Program-made: the position numbers and the translations under genes | Notes under the pieces: generated by a model | Seen by the model: only the letters and a program-made list of their open reading frames with translations | The model's database searches: none | What the model was told of the DNA's origin: nothing | Assembly (NCBI GenBank): GCA_001695595.3 | Contig: MBPM02000046.1 | Location: 62,001-126,000, forward strand | DNA from: Plasmopara viticola | Lineage: Eukaryota; Oomycota; Peronosporomycetes; Peronosporales; Peronosporaceae | Direction of reading: 5' to 3' | Length of the DNA: 64,000 nt | Shown: one piece after another, positions 1 to 11,889 of the stretch | Layout of the letters: each line of letters opens with the position of its first letter | Numbering within the stretch: the first letter of the stretch is position 1

Positions 1-3000
1 GCACGCTATTTGATGTAGCCGACCGAGAGCCGTGGGCTTGACCCTTTACATATTAGCACATGCCTGGCCCCTCATTTATTCATCCGAAAAGACGTAAATC
101 AAAATTTAGCTGAAAAAATATCTTAGTGGAGCATCATGTGCCTTCAGAAATACAGGTTTTCGTCTTATTGAGCAAAGATCCAGAATGAATCTGCCATGTC
201 CATTAAAATTATAGCGGACTCTCGGACCACTTAGAGCGATGCAATTGCGACACCTGCAAATATTCATTACTCGGTTTTTCTGCATCCTTGCCTTTAAAAA
301 CATAGCTCACTTGAGTCTTAAACTGGGATCCGTGTTGCATGACTGAAGAAGTCGACCTTCAATAAAGCTGTTAATGTTCAATTTATACTGCCACAAAGTC
401 CGTCAAGCACAGAAGTGCACCGGCAAGCACAGAAATTGTGCCGAGTTTGCTGCATTTGGCGTGAAATGTTATATGTGCACATAATAACAGTCTTTATGCC
501 ATTATTTACACAATTAGGCGTATTTATCGCCATCCGCGATCTGAAGATACCAACTAAGGGCTTGATGCCTTGAAGGTGAGCTTGACATTTCTTAAAATGC
601 GTACGTTCATGCGATTTACCCCTTGTCGAGATTGGGGTAGCTTTGTTTTCAATAGTTACTGTACTGAATCGAAAGACAAACTTCTCATTGTCCTCATCGA
701 GTGACGATACGTTAAAATGACGGCCGATTTTATAGCGTCGCAAAAAGCGTAAAACGACTTTGTCTTATCAGACAAAACCGAAACGGATGCTTGCAGGAGG
801 CTTCTCGATACGCTATTTAAAGTATTCTTTTGCTAAATCCTCCACCATTACTCAATGGCATGTTCATTAGGTGATACAAAAGCTTTGTGAGGTCCGCTTA
901 ATATTGTAGTTATACGGTTGGCTGAGGTGCGCCTTCTAGTTCATTTGAGATTGAGGCATACTCTATGGCTACTTACAAAGCAGTTGTTCTTACTGTCTTC
1001 TATAAGTCATTTGTCGCTGTTGGCATAAGCATCTTTGGTCTATATGACCAATTTATTCATGTGCCGACCAATTCCTTCATAGCGTCCACATATAAATAAA
1101 TTTCTCAGGTTTGTTCAGGCAAAACCCCTTTATCGTCCAAAAAGTTGTGTGACCTAACGGATTAGCGTCACCGGAGCAATCGGTTTACTTCCATGTCATG
1201 CTGATTCGGGTACTGACGGCTGCGAAACAAATCACCATTCACATGTACAAAGTGTGTCAGTACATGCTGTTCAATACCACGTTATTTTAAACTTGGTGGT
1301 TGTAATTTTTGTTTAATCAAGAAACCTTTTGTTTCCACTTTTGTTTGGGCGCGGTACTCAGAAAGGATTTGACGGGTGAAAAAGTTTCGAATTCGGAACC
1401 ATGCCAACTCTGCCTTTTCAGTTAAAAGGACATTAATGTACCTCGTGGTAGTGGCTACAGAATACTTCGAGCTGGCACGAGGCCAATCTCGTATCTGTCA
1501 TGGCTAAGTATTTCTTCATGAAGAAACTTCGACACTTCAAGATCCACAAGCACACCAAATAAAACAAGACTATGTATGAAGATAATAATTTATGTGGGTC
1601 CTCAAGAGACGTGTTTATTTTTGAAAACTCAACGTCTGAGAAGCTTACAGCTTTTGCTTTATAGCCAAAATTTCCCGAGTTTCAGCAGCTCGAATGTCTC
1701 CGGCAATGTCTTAAATTGGACCACACCTGCCGAGACACGACGATGACAAGTTGAGCTATCAGTAATTTGTGATGCAATCCAAGGGCGATTTGAAACCGCG
1801 TTTATGCTCATCCTATGTATTTGCTGTCAGCAAACCTTTGCTTTCACTGTCGCTGGAATATCTATGCTATCCGATTGCGAAAGCTGGACTAATACTACGC
1901 AACTTGCCTATGGAGCTATCGAGAACGCCATTTTCACTTATTTTGTCAGCCGTCGCTACCAGCAAAAATTCTTACCTGCTAAAAACGACTCAAATGCGTT
2001 TTCGAGTCGATCTTTGAAGAAACGTCAGTAGTATTGCTACTTTCCATACTTTTTTTCGGCATGTGACTGCCCAAGGTTGCTTTAAGAGAAGTTGAACGCA
2101 CAACAATGGCTAGAATATGAAAGTTTTGACGTGGCTTAAGATCTGCAGCCCATGTGCTTTCCGCGAACCAGATCTAGTGCTTTTTCACCAAGAAGTTGTC
2201 CACGTCAACGACAGGGATTGCTCGAGAATCTAAAGTTTCGCAGCTAAATCTACTTTTACATTAGAAGCGTCAAGTTAGCCAGTTATGCGGAAAATAATTG
2301 GTTTTTTTTGCTCGTTGGTCAGCTTATATTCGCTGAACGCACTAGTTCGTCGGTGCTCGGGAGTTTTTTACGCGTCGGGCTCGACCAGCGCTCTTAATGA
2401 GAAATCATAACATCAAGATCTCGATTTTTTAGTCAGCAGCTCGCCACTGTTTTTTTCTCATGACGTGTGTATACCACACATCCAATAAAAGTGCACAACG
2501 GTCTTTCCCAGTTAGGCGCCTCGGCCCAAATGGAGACCGGTGTTTTCAAAGTCTGGAGGCGGGGCTTCTGCAAGCGGCTCTGTAAAGCCTTTAGACGATG
2601 CAAAGATTCACTTTGTCAATCTTTTTTCAAATCGCTCACGGGTTAGGTGCACTTTTGGCGCGACCATAACAGTGATTGTGTGCGTTTCGTGATAGGGTTT
2701 CAGGCCATCAAGAAAGGACCCGAAGATGCGAGACCACAGTCGAAGTCTCTTACGCGAAAGAATCGCTCGTTCGCGGCACAACAGAGAAGCAAGCGGGTTC
2801 AGAGCTGCACTTTTTTTATAAAGAATTTCTTCTTTCATCGTCGCTGACTACATTTAGAAGAGGTTGGGCAATAAGGTCCTGCTTGTAGACCATCCATTAT
2901 TGCAATTGTTTCTATTTGTTCAGGGTGGGGTACCCCAGAACCGGATGCTGTCAATTCCTTAATTTATTAATATATTCATTAACTTTTTGTTTTCCTTGCT

Positions 3001-3277
3001 TACGGAAAGGTAGTGAGAATGCTGAAAAAAACAAATATTTCCGAAAGACACGCTGCTCTGTGTTAAGCGACTACTCACTACCGACGAATTATTTTTAGCA
3101 AACCGTCGTTTTGCAGTGGCAATTTAGCGAACCATTTTTTTCTTTCCTCTTACACTCTAATAGGTAAAAGAATACGATTGCTCCGACTACCATCCCTTAT
3201 ATTAAAATAGGTATTAATTACCCAGTGATTGTACTATACATGACTAAAGCCATTTTAAGCAACAAAACGGCGCTTCA
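1..3277. other. gene-poor AT-rich stretch, no supported gene
   Basis: I see no open frame longer than about 120 codons that looks like protein, no RNA gene and no clear mobile-element domain. Frames present are short and of biased, low-complexity composition. The stretch ends just before the coiled-coil gene at 3278. Old transposon debris too decayed to recognise is possible. Confidence 0.5.
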
Positions 3278-4474
3278 ATGGAAAAATATGCGACGGACGA
3301 CGATGCATCGAAGTCTGTTTTGCTTACTGTGCCGACAAACGCTATGAATCTAGCGAGCCAAACGAGAATTTCTGCGCTGACACGAAAGACTCTTACGTCG
3401 GAAACCTCTAGGCAGCCTCATGTGGATGTAGAGTCGTCTAAAACGCGGTCTATCGATGAAGATAGTAATGACGAATTTTCCGTTCGTTTTTCAGCGGCGC
3501 AGCTGGAAGCAAAAATTGCACAGACCAAGCACGACGCCAAGTTAGTAGCAGACGCGGAGCTAATAGCGACGAAGAAGGAGCTAGTAAAGTGGCGATATCA
3601 AGCGGCCGATCGCGAGCGCGAGCGGGATAAGGCATTGGCACAATGCGAAGCACTTCAGAAGCGGCTGGATGCTGTGTTGCTGGAGCACAAGCAAACGCTA
3701 TTGGGCATGCGCAAGGATATGCGGCTGGATGAGTTGCTGGCGACAATAGATATGGAGATGGCTTCGCGACAGAAATTACAGGAAGCTTTTACGACACAGC
3801 AACAGTGTTTATCTGTAGTGCAAGAGCGAGGGGAGAGGCTGGATCTGCAAGTTGCTAAGTATCAAAAGACAGAAACCGTGTTGGCTCAGGCTGTTGCACA
3901 CTTGCAGCATCGCTTTGCTAGTAAAGACCAGCTTCGTACAGCATCGGTGGAGCACGTTCAGCGTGAGCTGATAGAGCAACATGAACAGGAAATGACAGTG
4001 CTTCGGGCGGAGCTGGCAAAAGCGCAGAGTTCCGAAAAAGTGGCACATGACCTAGTGCAAGAGGTAAAAAAGGAACTCAAGACACTGCGTGAGAGCGAGC
4101 AGCAAGCACTTGTATCTCGAGAAAGTGTAAAAACACTAGAGACTGAGCTGCAAGGTAGAATTACACAGCTGGGGACTGAGAAGGCGATTCTTCAAAGCAA
4201 GGCAATGCAAATTCAGAAGGTGGATGCCCAGCTTCGTGGCCAAATCCACGCTCAAAGCGACGAAATTGCGACATTGAGGCAAGAGAAGGAAGCCTTGCAA
4301 CGTAGCAACAAAGAGTTGGGAGAGATTGCTAGTGATTTGCTTCAGGTGGCCGAGCGACAACACGCAGAGAATAAAACTGGAGACGTCGCTGACTGTGCAA
4401 CCGGTAGCACGCATGCAGAAGACAAAATATTTCTGCAAAAGCGCAAAAAGCGTTTACGTATGTCTCTCGGCTGA
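3278..4474 (+). CDS. coiled-coil protein of unknown function
   Basis: An uninterrupted 398-residue frame starting with ATG at 3278. Residues 1-65 are polar and probably disordered. From about residue 70 to 365 the protein is an almost continuous amphipathic helix rich in Glu, Gln, Lys, Ala and Leu, with heptad-like spacing, as in long coiled coils. The C-terminus is basic (QKRKKRLRM). No signal peptide, membrane segment or catalytic motif is visible. Coiled coils of this kind usually act as scaffolds of cytoskeleton, centrosome or vesicle tethers, but nothing here separates these options and no family is recognised. The stop lies about 100 bp from the end of the spliced model of the convergent gene on the other strand. 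The protein-like composition and length make the gene itself likely. Confidence 0.8.
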   Translation: MEKYATDDDASKSVLLTVPTNAMNLASQTRISALTRKTLTSETSRQPHVDVESSKTRSIDEDSNDEFSVRFSAAQLEAKIAQTKHDAKLVADAELIATKKELVKWRYQAADRERERDKALAQCEALQKRLDAVLLEHKQTLLGMRKDMRLDELLATIDMEMASRQKLQEAFTTQQQCLSVVQERGERLDLQVAKYQKTETVLAQAVAHLQHRFASKDQLRTASVEHVQRELIEQHEQEMTVLRAELAKAQSSEKVAHDLVQEVKKELKTLRESEQQALVSRESVKTLETELQGRITQLGTEKAILQSKAMQIQKVDAQLRGQIHAQSDEIATLRQEKEALQRSNKELGEIASDLLQVAERQHAENKTGDVADCATGSTHAEDKIFLQKRKKRLRMSLG

Positions 4475-4572
4475 GAATTCTCCTTGACTTAACAAATTAA
4501 AGAGAATGAAGAAAAGTTTCTCATCTGTCGACTTTCGAACTTTTGATTCTGTTGCAATCGTAGGCACAGTGC

Positions 4573-5426
4573 TTATCTTTTCCCTTTCTACAATTTCATT
4601 ATACAAATTAGCGGGAGGAAAGAGATGAAGCTTAGTGACCAAACTTACTTTTCGTTTCTTCTTTGATTTTTTCGTTGGCGTGATCTTTTTGCTTTTAGGC
4701 TCCTTAGGCTGACTAGTCGCGTCGTCATTGTCGCCTTTGTTCTCGTTACCCTCGTTCTCTTGATCGTCATCATTTTCATTTTCGTCGTCATTGTTAGCGT
4801 TCATTGCCTCGACAGACACAGGCGTAAACGCTGGCACCACAGCAATGTCCTCTGCCTTTGTTAAATTTGCCGGTGAAACCTTTGGAGATGTCTTGATTTC
4901 TTTTGGCAATGACGTCTGTACTGGCTTTGACAGTGGCGAAGGCTCCTCATCCGCTGGTTGGGAAAGTGATGACTTGTTATTAAGCGACGACTGTCTCGGA
5001 GCTGCTGCTGAACCCGTTGACTTCGCTGCACTTGCCACTTGATGTGGAGGTGATGGAGTTGGCGCTGGTTTCGCAGACGACAATGCCTTGGTCACTGGTG
5101 GAGCGTGTGGCGTCGGCGGCTTGTCATCAAGTTCTAATAGGTCAACGCTTTTCTCTGGCATTTTGAGAGGTTGCGGCTTGGCTGGCACGACATCTGCAGC
5201 GGCGACAACAGCCGACGGAGCTTTGTAGCTACCGTTGGCATAATCTTTGTTTGCAGGGTCCAAGTCGATTTCTCTACAGAAGATATAAGTCGCTGAATGC
5301 TTAGACAAGGAGACAATAGACTTGTTTTTATACGTACACTCGTTTGTTACCATTCCTTCCTTTCGGCAGTAGCACTTCGTTACTGCTGTCAAATTGGTCG
5401 TCCTCGCGGGACAAACAGCAGCCCAT
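4573..5426 (-). CDS. N-myristoylation-type protein (MGCC start), disordered, three exons
   Basis: Read on the minus strand as three exons: 5426-5338, 5273-4649 and 4587-4573. Intron 1 (5337-5274, 64 bp) runs GTACGT to TTCTGTAG. Intron 2 (4648-4588, 61 bp) runs GTAAGT to ATTGTAG. Phases agree and the product is about 242 residues. It begins MGCCLSREDD: Gly2 followed by two Cys is the classic signal for N-myristoylation plus palmitoylation, as in LAMTOR1/p18 of the lysosomal Ragulator complex. The middle is Pro/Ser/Ala/Lys-rich and disordered, followed by an acidic Asn/Asp/Glu tract and a strongly basic tail. An unspliced frame (4454-5443) also exists but would start MRPLL, overlap the neighbouring gene and ignore both strong donors. 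Membrane attachment is a fair inference. Kinship to LAMTOR1 rests only on the N-terminus. Confidence 0.6.
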
Positions 5427-5924
5427 GACAACAGCGGTCTCAATGTGGGGGTAGAGCTCTCCTTTACAGCGGCTGTCTAGACTTCGGTATCTTTTCTATA
5501 ACCTGATTTGACCGGTACATCACCGGTAGGCTGAAGGACGATCGCTAATCGTTCTATTGAATCCTGGAATTTTTAGTAGTTAAGGTGCAATGTATAGTTA
5601 ACAGCTGTAGACATGAGATGTATCAAGTCATAATTTCGTACTGCCGATGGCAAACACCGGTATCTACCGATAACAATATAAATTGATAGGCGAATGAATG
5701 TACGTCAGCTGATAAATTCAATACCAATACATGGGCAGAAAATTGTCTTTGTAACTTGGTAAGAAAATATTTTAAACAGTATGTCGTGCCACAGAGCGTA
5801 CGAGCAATTTTGACATTGATTTGGTTATTTGAAAGAACCGTTAGTCGTGTTCAGCTGGGACGAGTGCGGAAAGCTGCAGCTAAAACGCCAATGCTGTCAA
5901 AACATAACGGGAACTTTGTGGCCA

Positions 5925-7397
5925 ATGTATAGTCACGTCGTGGCGTCCATTTGGACAATCTTGCTGCTCTCGTTGTTGTCGCTGCCCGTGCGTGTCTATG
6001 TAAATGTAAGCTTGAGTGGGCAATACGATGATTTCCATCAACCCTTTCATGAAGGTGCGGACGCAGTTGTCGTTCTTCGTCCATTGAACGAGAAAGATTG
6101 GAGTTTCAATCCAAGCAGCAAGAAGTTCCCATCTGTTCTTGAGATTAACCAGCCTAATGCACAATTCGTTGCGGTTAACTTTAAGCAGCTAAGTCTATTA
6201 CCAGGTGACAAGCTCGTCGTGCGAAATTCGAACGGCACGATGTGTGCAGAGATTACGGCAAATACCAGCTCGAAGATTGAAGCCAGCAACAAATCGCCGT
6301 CTTCACTGCTGCTAAGGACCCACCCTTTTTTGGTAAAAGGAGGACGAGTTATTATTGAATATTTTCCGAGTATTGCGACGCTAACGCTTCCACTTGTGTC
6401 AAGTACTCGTGTCGTGGTAGACTCGTACGCTTACGTCATTTACAACACTTCATTTGTAGGAACCGAAACTGAAAGCACAATCGGTGCCACAGATGATGCC
6501 AAAGAAGCTGTGTGTTATCGAAAGACTGAACCGAAAATGTATGCAAAGGCTCGAACCGTCTCAAGGTTGATGATCCGCAATGACCAGAAAGAAACTTTTA
6601 CAAATATTTCTGATCAAGTGACGAGTTGGATCTTCTGCACGGGGTGGCTGATCGGACAAGGCAATTACCTTATTACCAATCACCACTGCATTAAAGACGC
6701 AGCCGTCGTGACAAAAGATGATCAGACCCTTTTGAAGTTTCTATCCACTGTCTTGGATCGATTCTGGCCCCGTACTTTGTCCCCACCAGACAATAGTGGC
6801 CGCATTGTAGAAGCAATGGTTGGCTTCATGGCCGAAACGAAATCGTGTCAGGAAGATGGATATATGGGCGAAAAAGCTGGCGTGATCGAAGCTACTAAAG
6901 TAGCAGTCGTGGTAGAAAACGCAGTGCTGGACTATGCTTTGCTACGGGTGTTGACGAACGATTCAGCGACTGACTTGGCAAAACGTTATGGCTATTTGCG
7001 CCTTCGTGCTGCCGGTCCCGTAAATGGTGAAGCCATCTATATTCCGCAACATCCGCGTGGTGAGCCTAAGAAAATTGCAGCTATTAAAGACGGAAAGCCC
7101 GCGGTAATTGAGGTATTGGCATCAAACTTGACCAATATTTCGGAAAACTTGCGTCGTGTAGCCAGCGTCACTCAGCCGCTTGTGTGGTACAATGCTGACA
7201 CGGAGCCTGGTTCATCCGGTTCACCCGTACTGAGTCGGAAAGACAACACGGTAGTGGCACTACATCGCGCCGGAAATCCCGAGACGTTACAGACCACCTC
7301 CTCGGAGCTATATAATATGGGTGTGCGCACAGATTTGATTGTGCGTGACCTCCAGCAACGCAAACTTCTGCCCAAAAATTCATTGGCTTCAAGCTAA
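5925..7397 (+). CDS. secreted trypsin-like serine protease (S1 fold)
   Basis: A 490-residue frame. Translation most likely starts at ATG 5925, because the open frame upstream has no ATG. The first 25 residues (MYSHVVASIW then ILLLSLLSL) form a signal peptide, so the enzyme should be secreted or enter the endomembrane system. The protease domain fills the second half. The His motif is ITNHHCIKD, preceded by a CTGWLIGQGN strand; the Asp is in VLDYALLRV; the nucleophile is in EPGSSGSPVL, the GxSGSP form found in trypsin-2/V8-like peptidases. The domain order and spacing (His, Asp, Ser) are normal, so activity is plausible. The N-terminal part of about 200 residues has no recognised domain and may be a propeptide or binding region. 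Secreted proteases are common in plant-pathogenic oomycetes. No intron is evident. Confidence 0.85.
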   Translation: MYSHVVASIWTILLLSLLSLPVRVYVNVSLSGQYDDFHQPFHEGADAVVVLRPLNEKDWSFNPSSKKFPSVLEINQPNAQFVAVNFKQLSLLPGDKLVVRNSNGTMCAEITANTSSKIEASNKSPSSLLLRTHPFLVKGGRVIIEYFPSIATLTLPLVSSTRVVVDSYAYVIYNTSFVGTETESTIGATDDAKEAVCYRKTEPKMYAKARTVSRLMIRNDQKETFTNISDQVTSWIFCTGWLIGQGNYLITNHHCIKDAAVVTKDDQTLLKFLSTVLDRFWPRTLSPPDNSGRIVEAMVGFMAETKSCQEDGYMGEKAGVIEATKVAVVVENAVLDYALLRVLTNDSATDLAKRYGYLRLRAAGPVNGEAIYIPQHPRGEPKKIAAIKDGKPAVIEVLASNLTNISENLRRVASVTQPLVWYNADTEPGSSGSPVLSRKDNTVVALHRAGNPETLQTTSSELYNMGVRTDLIVRDLQQRKLLPKNSLASS

Positions 7398-8640
7398 ACC
7401 CTGCTTCCAGTGGCTGCGATAAATTTAAAGAGTAAGTCCAACTCGCAGCTTTTTACGCCAGCATTTTCTCCACCTAACTGCGTCATAAGGTAGAATTTTG
7501 GAAAGCGTTACGATTTGATAAACAAGTTCATAGCCCGCCGTCTGTACCTTCTTTTACTTAGAAATTACACAGTTAGAACAGAGTATTATATACACGTACG
7601 TGTACCCACACACAATAGAGACTGGATCCCTTAAAACAGCTTCCTTCCTACTATATCTTCTGCTTAATTACAGTCAAACTCAGTGCATATATCGAAGTAC
7701 ATGTAAACAAATATTAATAAATTATTATTGTGAAATTTTCTCCCAAAGACCCAGGATCGTTCACCGACAAACTTACCACCTTCCTGTACACCCCCTATGT
7801 GCAGAGTACTGCGCGACGCTGTCAGTCCTTTTACTACTTGTAGTCAGTCGTATGACTACTGTCTATCTAAATCCTCGCAATAGTTTTGGGATGGCAGCAG
7901 CTTCTCTCATCTGTCGGACGAGACTTTCGCACTTCCCACACGCCTTGCTGGCTTCTTGATGCCTTGGAAGGCGGCTAAAAATGCATTGTTTCCCGGCTAA
8001 GTACGTAATGGCGAGTTAAGGCGTTCGAGCTTTACGTACAGAGCAGGTTGGCCACGACTGCAGCGCCTGGGGTGGGTGTAACCGGTCTAGCTAGAGAAAA
8101 GCGGAGAAGCGTTAGATGACCACAAAGGAAATCTTGATTAAGAATAATCAGGTTCGCGTGTCATTTGCTAGCAGGCTGATGCACCCGCTAAACATCTTTT
8201 TTGGCGTGTCCTGCATCGTAGAAGCACATAACGTTACCGACGTAAGGTTGAGTTTCGTCAAAGTTCGCACTTTAATGCCAACAAGAAAGGATTCTGAAGC
8301 TAAAACCGTTGACAATCACTATAAATGGGGCGCAACTCTTCGAAAAAGTCAAGGTTACTGTGCTTAAGGATTGACTGAGTGTACGACCTTAATCTTTAAC
8401 GAGGTAACTCGAATTGCTTCTAAAGAAAAATATAGCCTCTTGCAACCTTATCTCTCCGAAATGCCTTGCATGGACACTTTGCTTTGTGTGAGCAAAAGTG
8501 GTGCCTGTAGACCCGACGACTCGGTTCTAGTCACAATGGACTCAAGTGTTGCCGAGCAAAGCAACCGTTTTTTGCTGCGGTAGAATAGGAGAAGTGCAGG
8601 GCAGGTACTTTTAAAGTAAAAAATCATTATTCAAGACCCA
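7398..8640. other. intergenic stretch between protease gene and Copia element
   Basis: No recognisable gene. The only notable item is a plus-strand frame from 8116 to 8583 (156 codons) interrupted by one TAA near 8368. It has moderate protein-like composition but no family I recognise, and may be a small decayed gene or chance. No terminal repeat of the adjacent Copia element was found here, although its 3' LTR should lie in this region if the element were complete. Confidence 0.4.
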
Positions 8641-8649
8641 CCCGCTCGC

Positions 8650-10375
8650 CCTATAATTTAATATATAAACTTGATGAAATCAGTAAGCAAGATCAGTCGA
8701 ACCCACATGCTTCGTCCTAGCATGGTATCCGGCGTTATTGGCCAACGCAATAGCACCTTGGTTGTCTTCCCAAATCTGTGTTCCTTCAACTTGCTCGTGA
8801 CCCATGTCCTTCAGCATTGCCCGCGTCCAAAGAACTTTTTGTGTGCTATACTGAGATCCGTATACTCAGCTTCCCCTGAGCTCAGCGCAACTGTCCGATG
8901 GTACTTAGACTTGAATAACACTGGTGCGCCCGCAATCATGACCATAATTTCTGAGACCGAGCGTCTGTCATCCGTGGTGCTGCCCCAATCTGCATCCGAG
9001 TATGCTTTGACCGCAACGCTTCCACTTCCTCGGAAGACGATACCGACTTGACGCGCGGTCTTCAGGTACTGTACTACTCGAATTGCTGCGATTCAATGCT
9101 GTAGTCCCGGATTCTCTCGAAAACGTGATAGCTGTGTCACCACGTAAGCGACATCCGGCCGAGTACATGTCGTTATGTACAGCAAGCATCCAATCAGAGA
9201 GCGATAAGGCTTTGTCCTTATGGTCGACCGTCCCTCTTCCGTTATTGGTGACTGCTTTGACGACAACTTCAATCCTGATACGCACGGGTTATCAATGCTC
9301 TTGGCATCTTGTTGACCGAATCGCTTGACCACGTCGTCGAAGTAGCGAGTCTGTTTGATCATCAATGTTCCTGCTGCCCTGTTGTGATCAATTTCCATAC
9401 CCAAAATAAATGTTGCCTCACCCAGCTCCTTTATCTTGAAGGCATTCTTGAGTACTTCCTTTACTTGATTTAGTTTTTTGCTAGCTCTTGCTGTGATAAT
9501 CATGTCATCCACATATAGTCCAACGTAAGCAAAATCTTCTTTAGTGCTCTTGACATAAATACATTGATCTGCCCCGCAACTCTTGAAGCCGTTCCTGATG
9601 AAGACGCGATGTATTGTCTTGTTCCAGGCACTTGCTGCTTGCTTCAGTCCGTAAATAGCCTTAGTTAGTTGCCATATGTATCCTTGAGCATTATCGACAT
9701 TAAGTAGAACTTCCATAAAAACGTCGTCCGTTAACACGCTATTAAGAAAAGCCGTGTCGACGTCCAGCTGTTCCATTTGAATGTCGCATTCAGCACATAC
9801 TGCAAAAATTATTCGGATCGAATTCATGTTGGCAACCGGAATATAAGTCTTTAAAAAGTCAACGCCATACTTCTGCTTGAAACCTTTCGCGACCAGTCGT
9901 GCCTTGTATCGCACAAAAGCGCCATTCTGGTCACGCTTTTTGGCAAATGCCCATCGTTATACAATTGTGCGTCCAATCTTTCCTCGTGGCATCAATGTCC
10001 TCGTTCGATTTTCTTCGTGATAGCGAAGATCAGCATCCATTGCTTCACTCCAATGTATTGAATCGTCGCTTGCCATTGCTTGGGCAAACGTAGTCGGTAA
10101 GTCCGTATTATCGTCAATACTCACGGCGTAGCAAAGACGGCTTTCGCAATTATTTCGTCCTCGTCAATCCTAGCACGCTTCGGCGTCGGTGGGCCCTCAC
10201 TGCTGTCTGTTGACTTTTTATCATCGGAGCCGTCAAGCATTAGCACCGGCTCGCGTCTTATTCTTGTTCGCTCCACTTCAGGCCGAAACACCAAACGGTC
10301 TTCTTGCTGCACTTTGGACGGTCGATGATACTCCGTTAGCTCACGCCTGTTACGTACAGGGCTCTCAGAAGGCAT
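8650..10375 (-). pseudogene. Copia reverse transcriptase and RNase H, broken
   Basis: A continuous RT frame runs from 9914 to 9093 and contains KARLVAKGF, QLDVDTAFLN and YVGLYVDDMI, so fingers and palm are intact in this stretch. Upstream, an acidic/basic linker (10,121-10,375) joins it to integrase. Downstream, other frames encode RNase H (YSDADWG, then ALSSGEAEY, then ARTKHV near 8,700). A TGA and the end of similarity near 8,655 truncate the domain. Confidence 0.85.
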
Positions 10376-11881
10376 TAGCCGCTATACAACGGCGCTTGGC
10401 GTACGATCCACATTACCATTTCGATATCCGCGACTATCTCTTCGACAGCTCCCATGGGATCGTCCGGAACTAGCTGTCGATTCACTTGATGCTGAACATT
10501 GACTTCATCACCATCCTTCATTACTTGAACAATTGGTCCTGACGTGAGCTCTTGCGTGTCGTAAATACCGCCTACCTCACGCTCATCCAACTTTACAGAG
10601 CGGGCCACTTTTCTCTTGGCATTCTCTAAGTCAATCACGCGATAGCCCTTGACATTCTCTGCATTGCCAAGAAAGCATACATTTAAGCTCTTGGGTTCCA
10701 GATTGGTCCGTTTCACATCGTCAATATGAGCGTAGCCTTGCGAACCAAATACGCGCAGGTGATCCATTCGAGGCTTAATCTTGAAAGCTAGCTCGTACGG
10801 TGCGATGTCAGGGTAGACCGTATGCTGGAGCGATTAATTAAATAAACTGCTGTATTTACCTCATCCGCCTACCAGTCCATCGAAATGCTCTGTAGTGTAA
10901 CATGCTGTGAGCTCTCTCCATGATAGTCCTGTTCATACGCTCCGCCACTCCGTTCTGCTGAGGGCTGTATGGAACGGAGCGCTGTTGTACAATGCCGTTC
11001 TCTTGACATGTTCCAGCTACTTTCTTGTTTACAAACTCGGTCCCGTTGTCGGATCGCGAGCACCTCAGTCGTGCACTCCATTGGTTTTCGTATAATGTCA
11101 GGAACCCCTTGAACTTGCCAGTCACTTCCCTCTTGCTCTTGATGAAAAAAAGCAACATAACGTGAAAAATCATCTACAAAAGTGAAAACGTATTTGGCAC
11201 CACCCTTCGAGATAGTTCTCATTGGCCCCATGACATCTGTATCGTCTTTGTCATCGAATGAGACGGAAACGCCGTGACCGTCTGCTTGCCCTTCAAACAG
11301 CCGGAACACATTGTCACAACACTTTGCTTAATAACTGGGATACCATTAGTCAAGTGCTGTGTCCTGATCAGCGCATTCTTGCTGGGGTGCCCCATGCGTG
11401 CGTGCCAAAGCTCCCACTGGTTGTCAGCCGAGATATTCAACGAGCTTCTTCCTACTCACAGTAAAACAAATACGACTTTTCACTTTTTTGTACTCGACGC
11501 AATTGCTAACTTCTCGTTCCAGATGATGCATGACGAGTACGAAAACGTCACACTTATACCACGCTCTGCCAGCTTGCCGATAGACAGCAACCTTCTGTCG
11601 AGTCCGGGAATGTGCAGAACTTCAGCCATGCGAATGTCCATTCCGTTCAAACCGGTTTATTTCACCGAGCCGGCTCCTTTGACAAGCAACTCCTTCCCAT
11701 CTGCAATCGTAACTTCGATGCTAGCTTCCAAGCCCTTGTAATCAAACAGGTCCTTCCTGTGTGGGGTCATGTGGGAAGTTGCTCCACTGTCAATCAGCCA
11801 TCCTGATGACTTCTCTTTACCAACAGCAAACACCGTGTCGTCACTGTTAAATCTTTTACCGGCCGGGCAGTTCCGCTGCAT
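10375..11881 (-). pseudogene. Copia protease and integrase, broken
   Basis: The aspartic protease motif DSGATSHMT is present with its flanking fold (11,657-11,881). Integrase follows: the GAG-pre-integrase zinc finger HARMGHPSKNALIRT and CSGCLKGK, then the catalytic core with FTFVDDFSRYVAFF and, in another frame, SDNGTEFVNK and YSPQQNGVAERMNRT. The C-terminal domain contains LRVFGSQGYAHI and FLGNAENVKGYRVIDL. At least one frameshift near 11,150 separates the two halves of the catalytic core. The order protease-integrase-RT is what places the element in Copia rather than Gypsy. Confidence 0.85.
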
Positions 11882-11889
11882 GTGTCCAA

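Noticed and set aside
4454..5443. Unspliced 329-residue protein
   Set aside because: Contains two well-formed short introns, ignores the MGCC start and overlaps the neighbouring gene's end. The spliced model is preferred.
7600..7959. 119-codon plus-strand frame as a gene
   Set aside because: Biased, non-protein-like composition and no motif. It starts in an AT-rich 3' flank of the protease gene.
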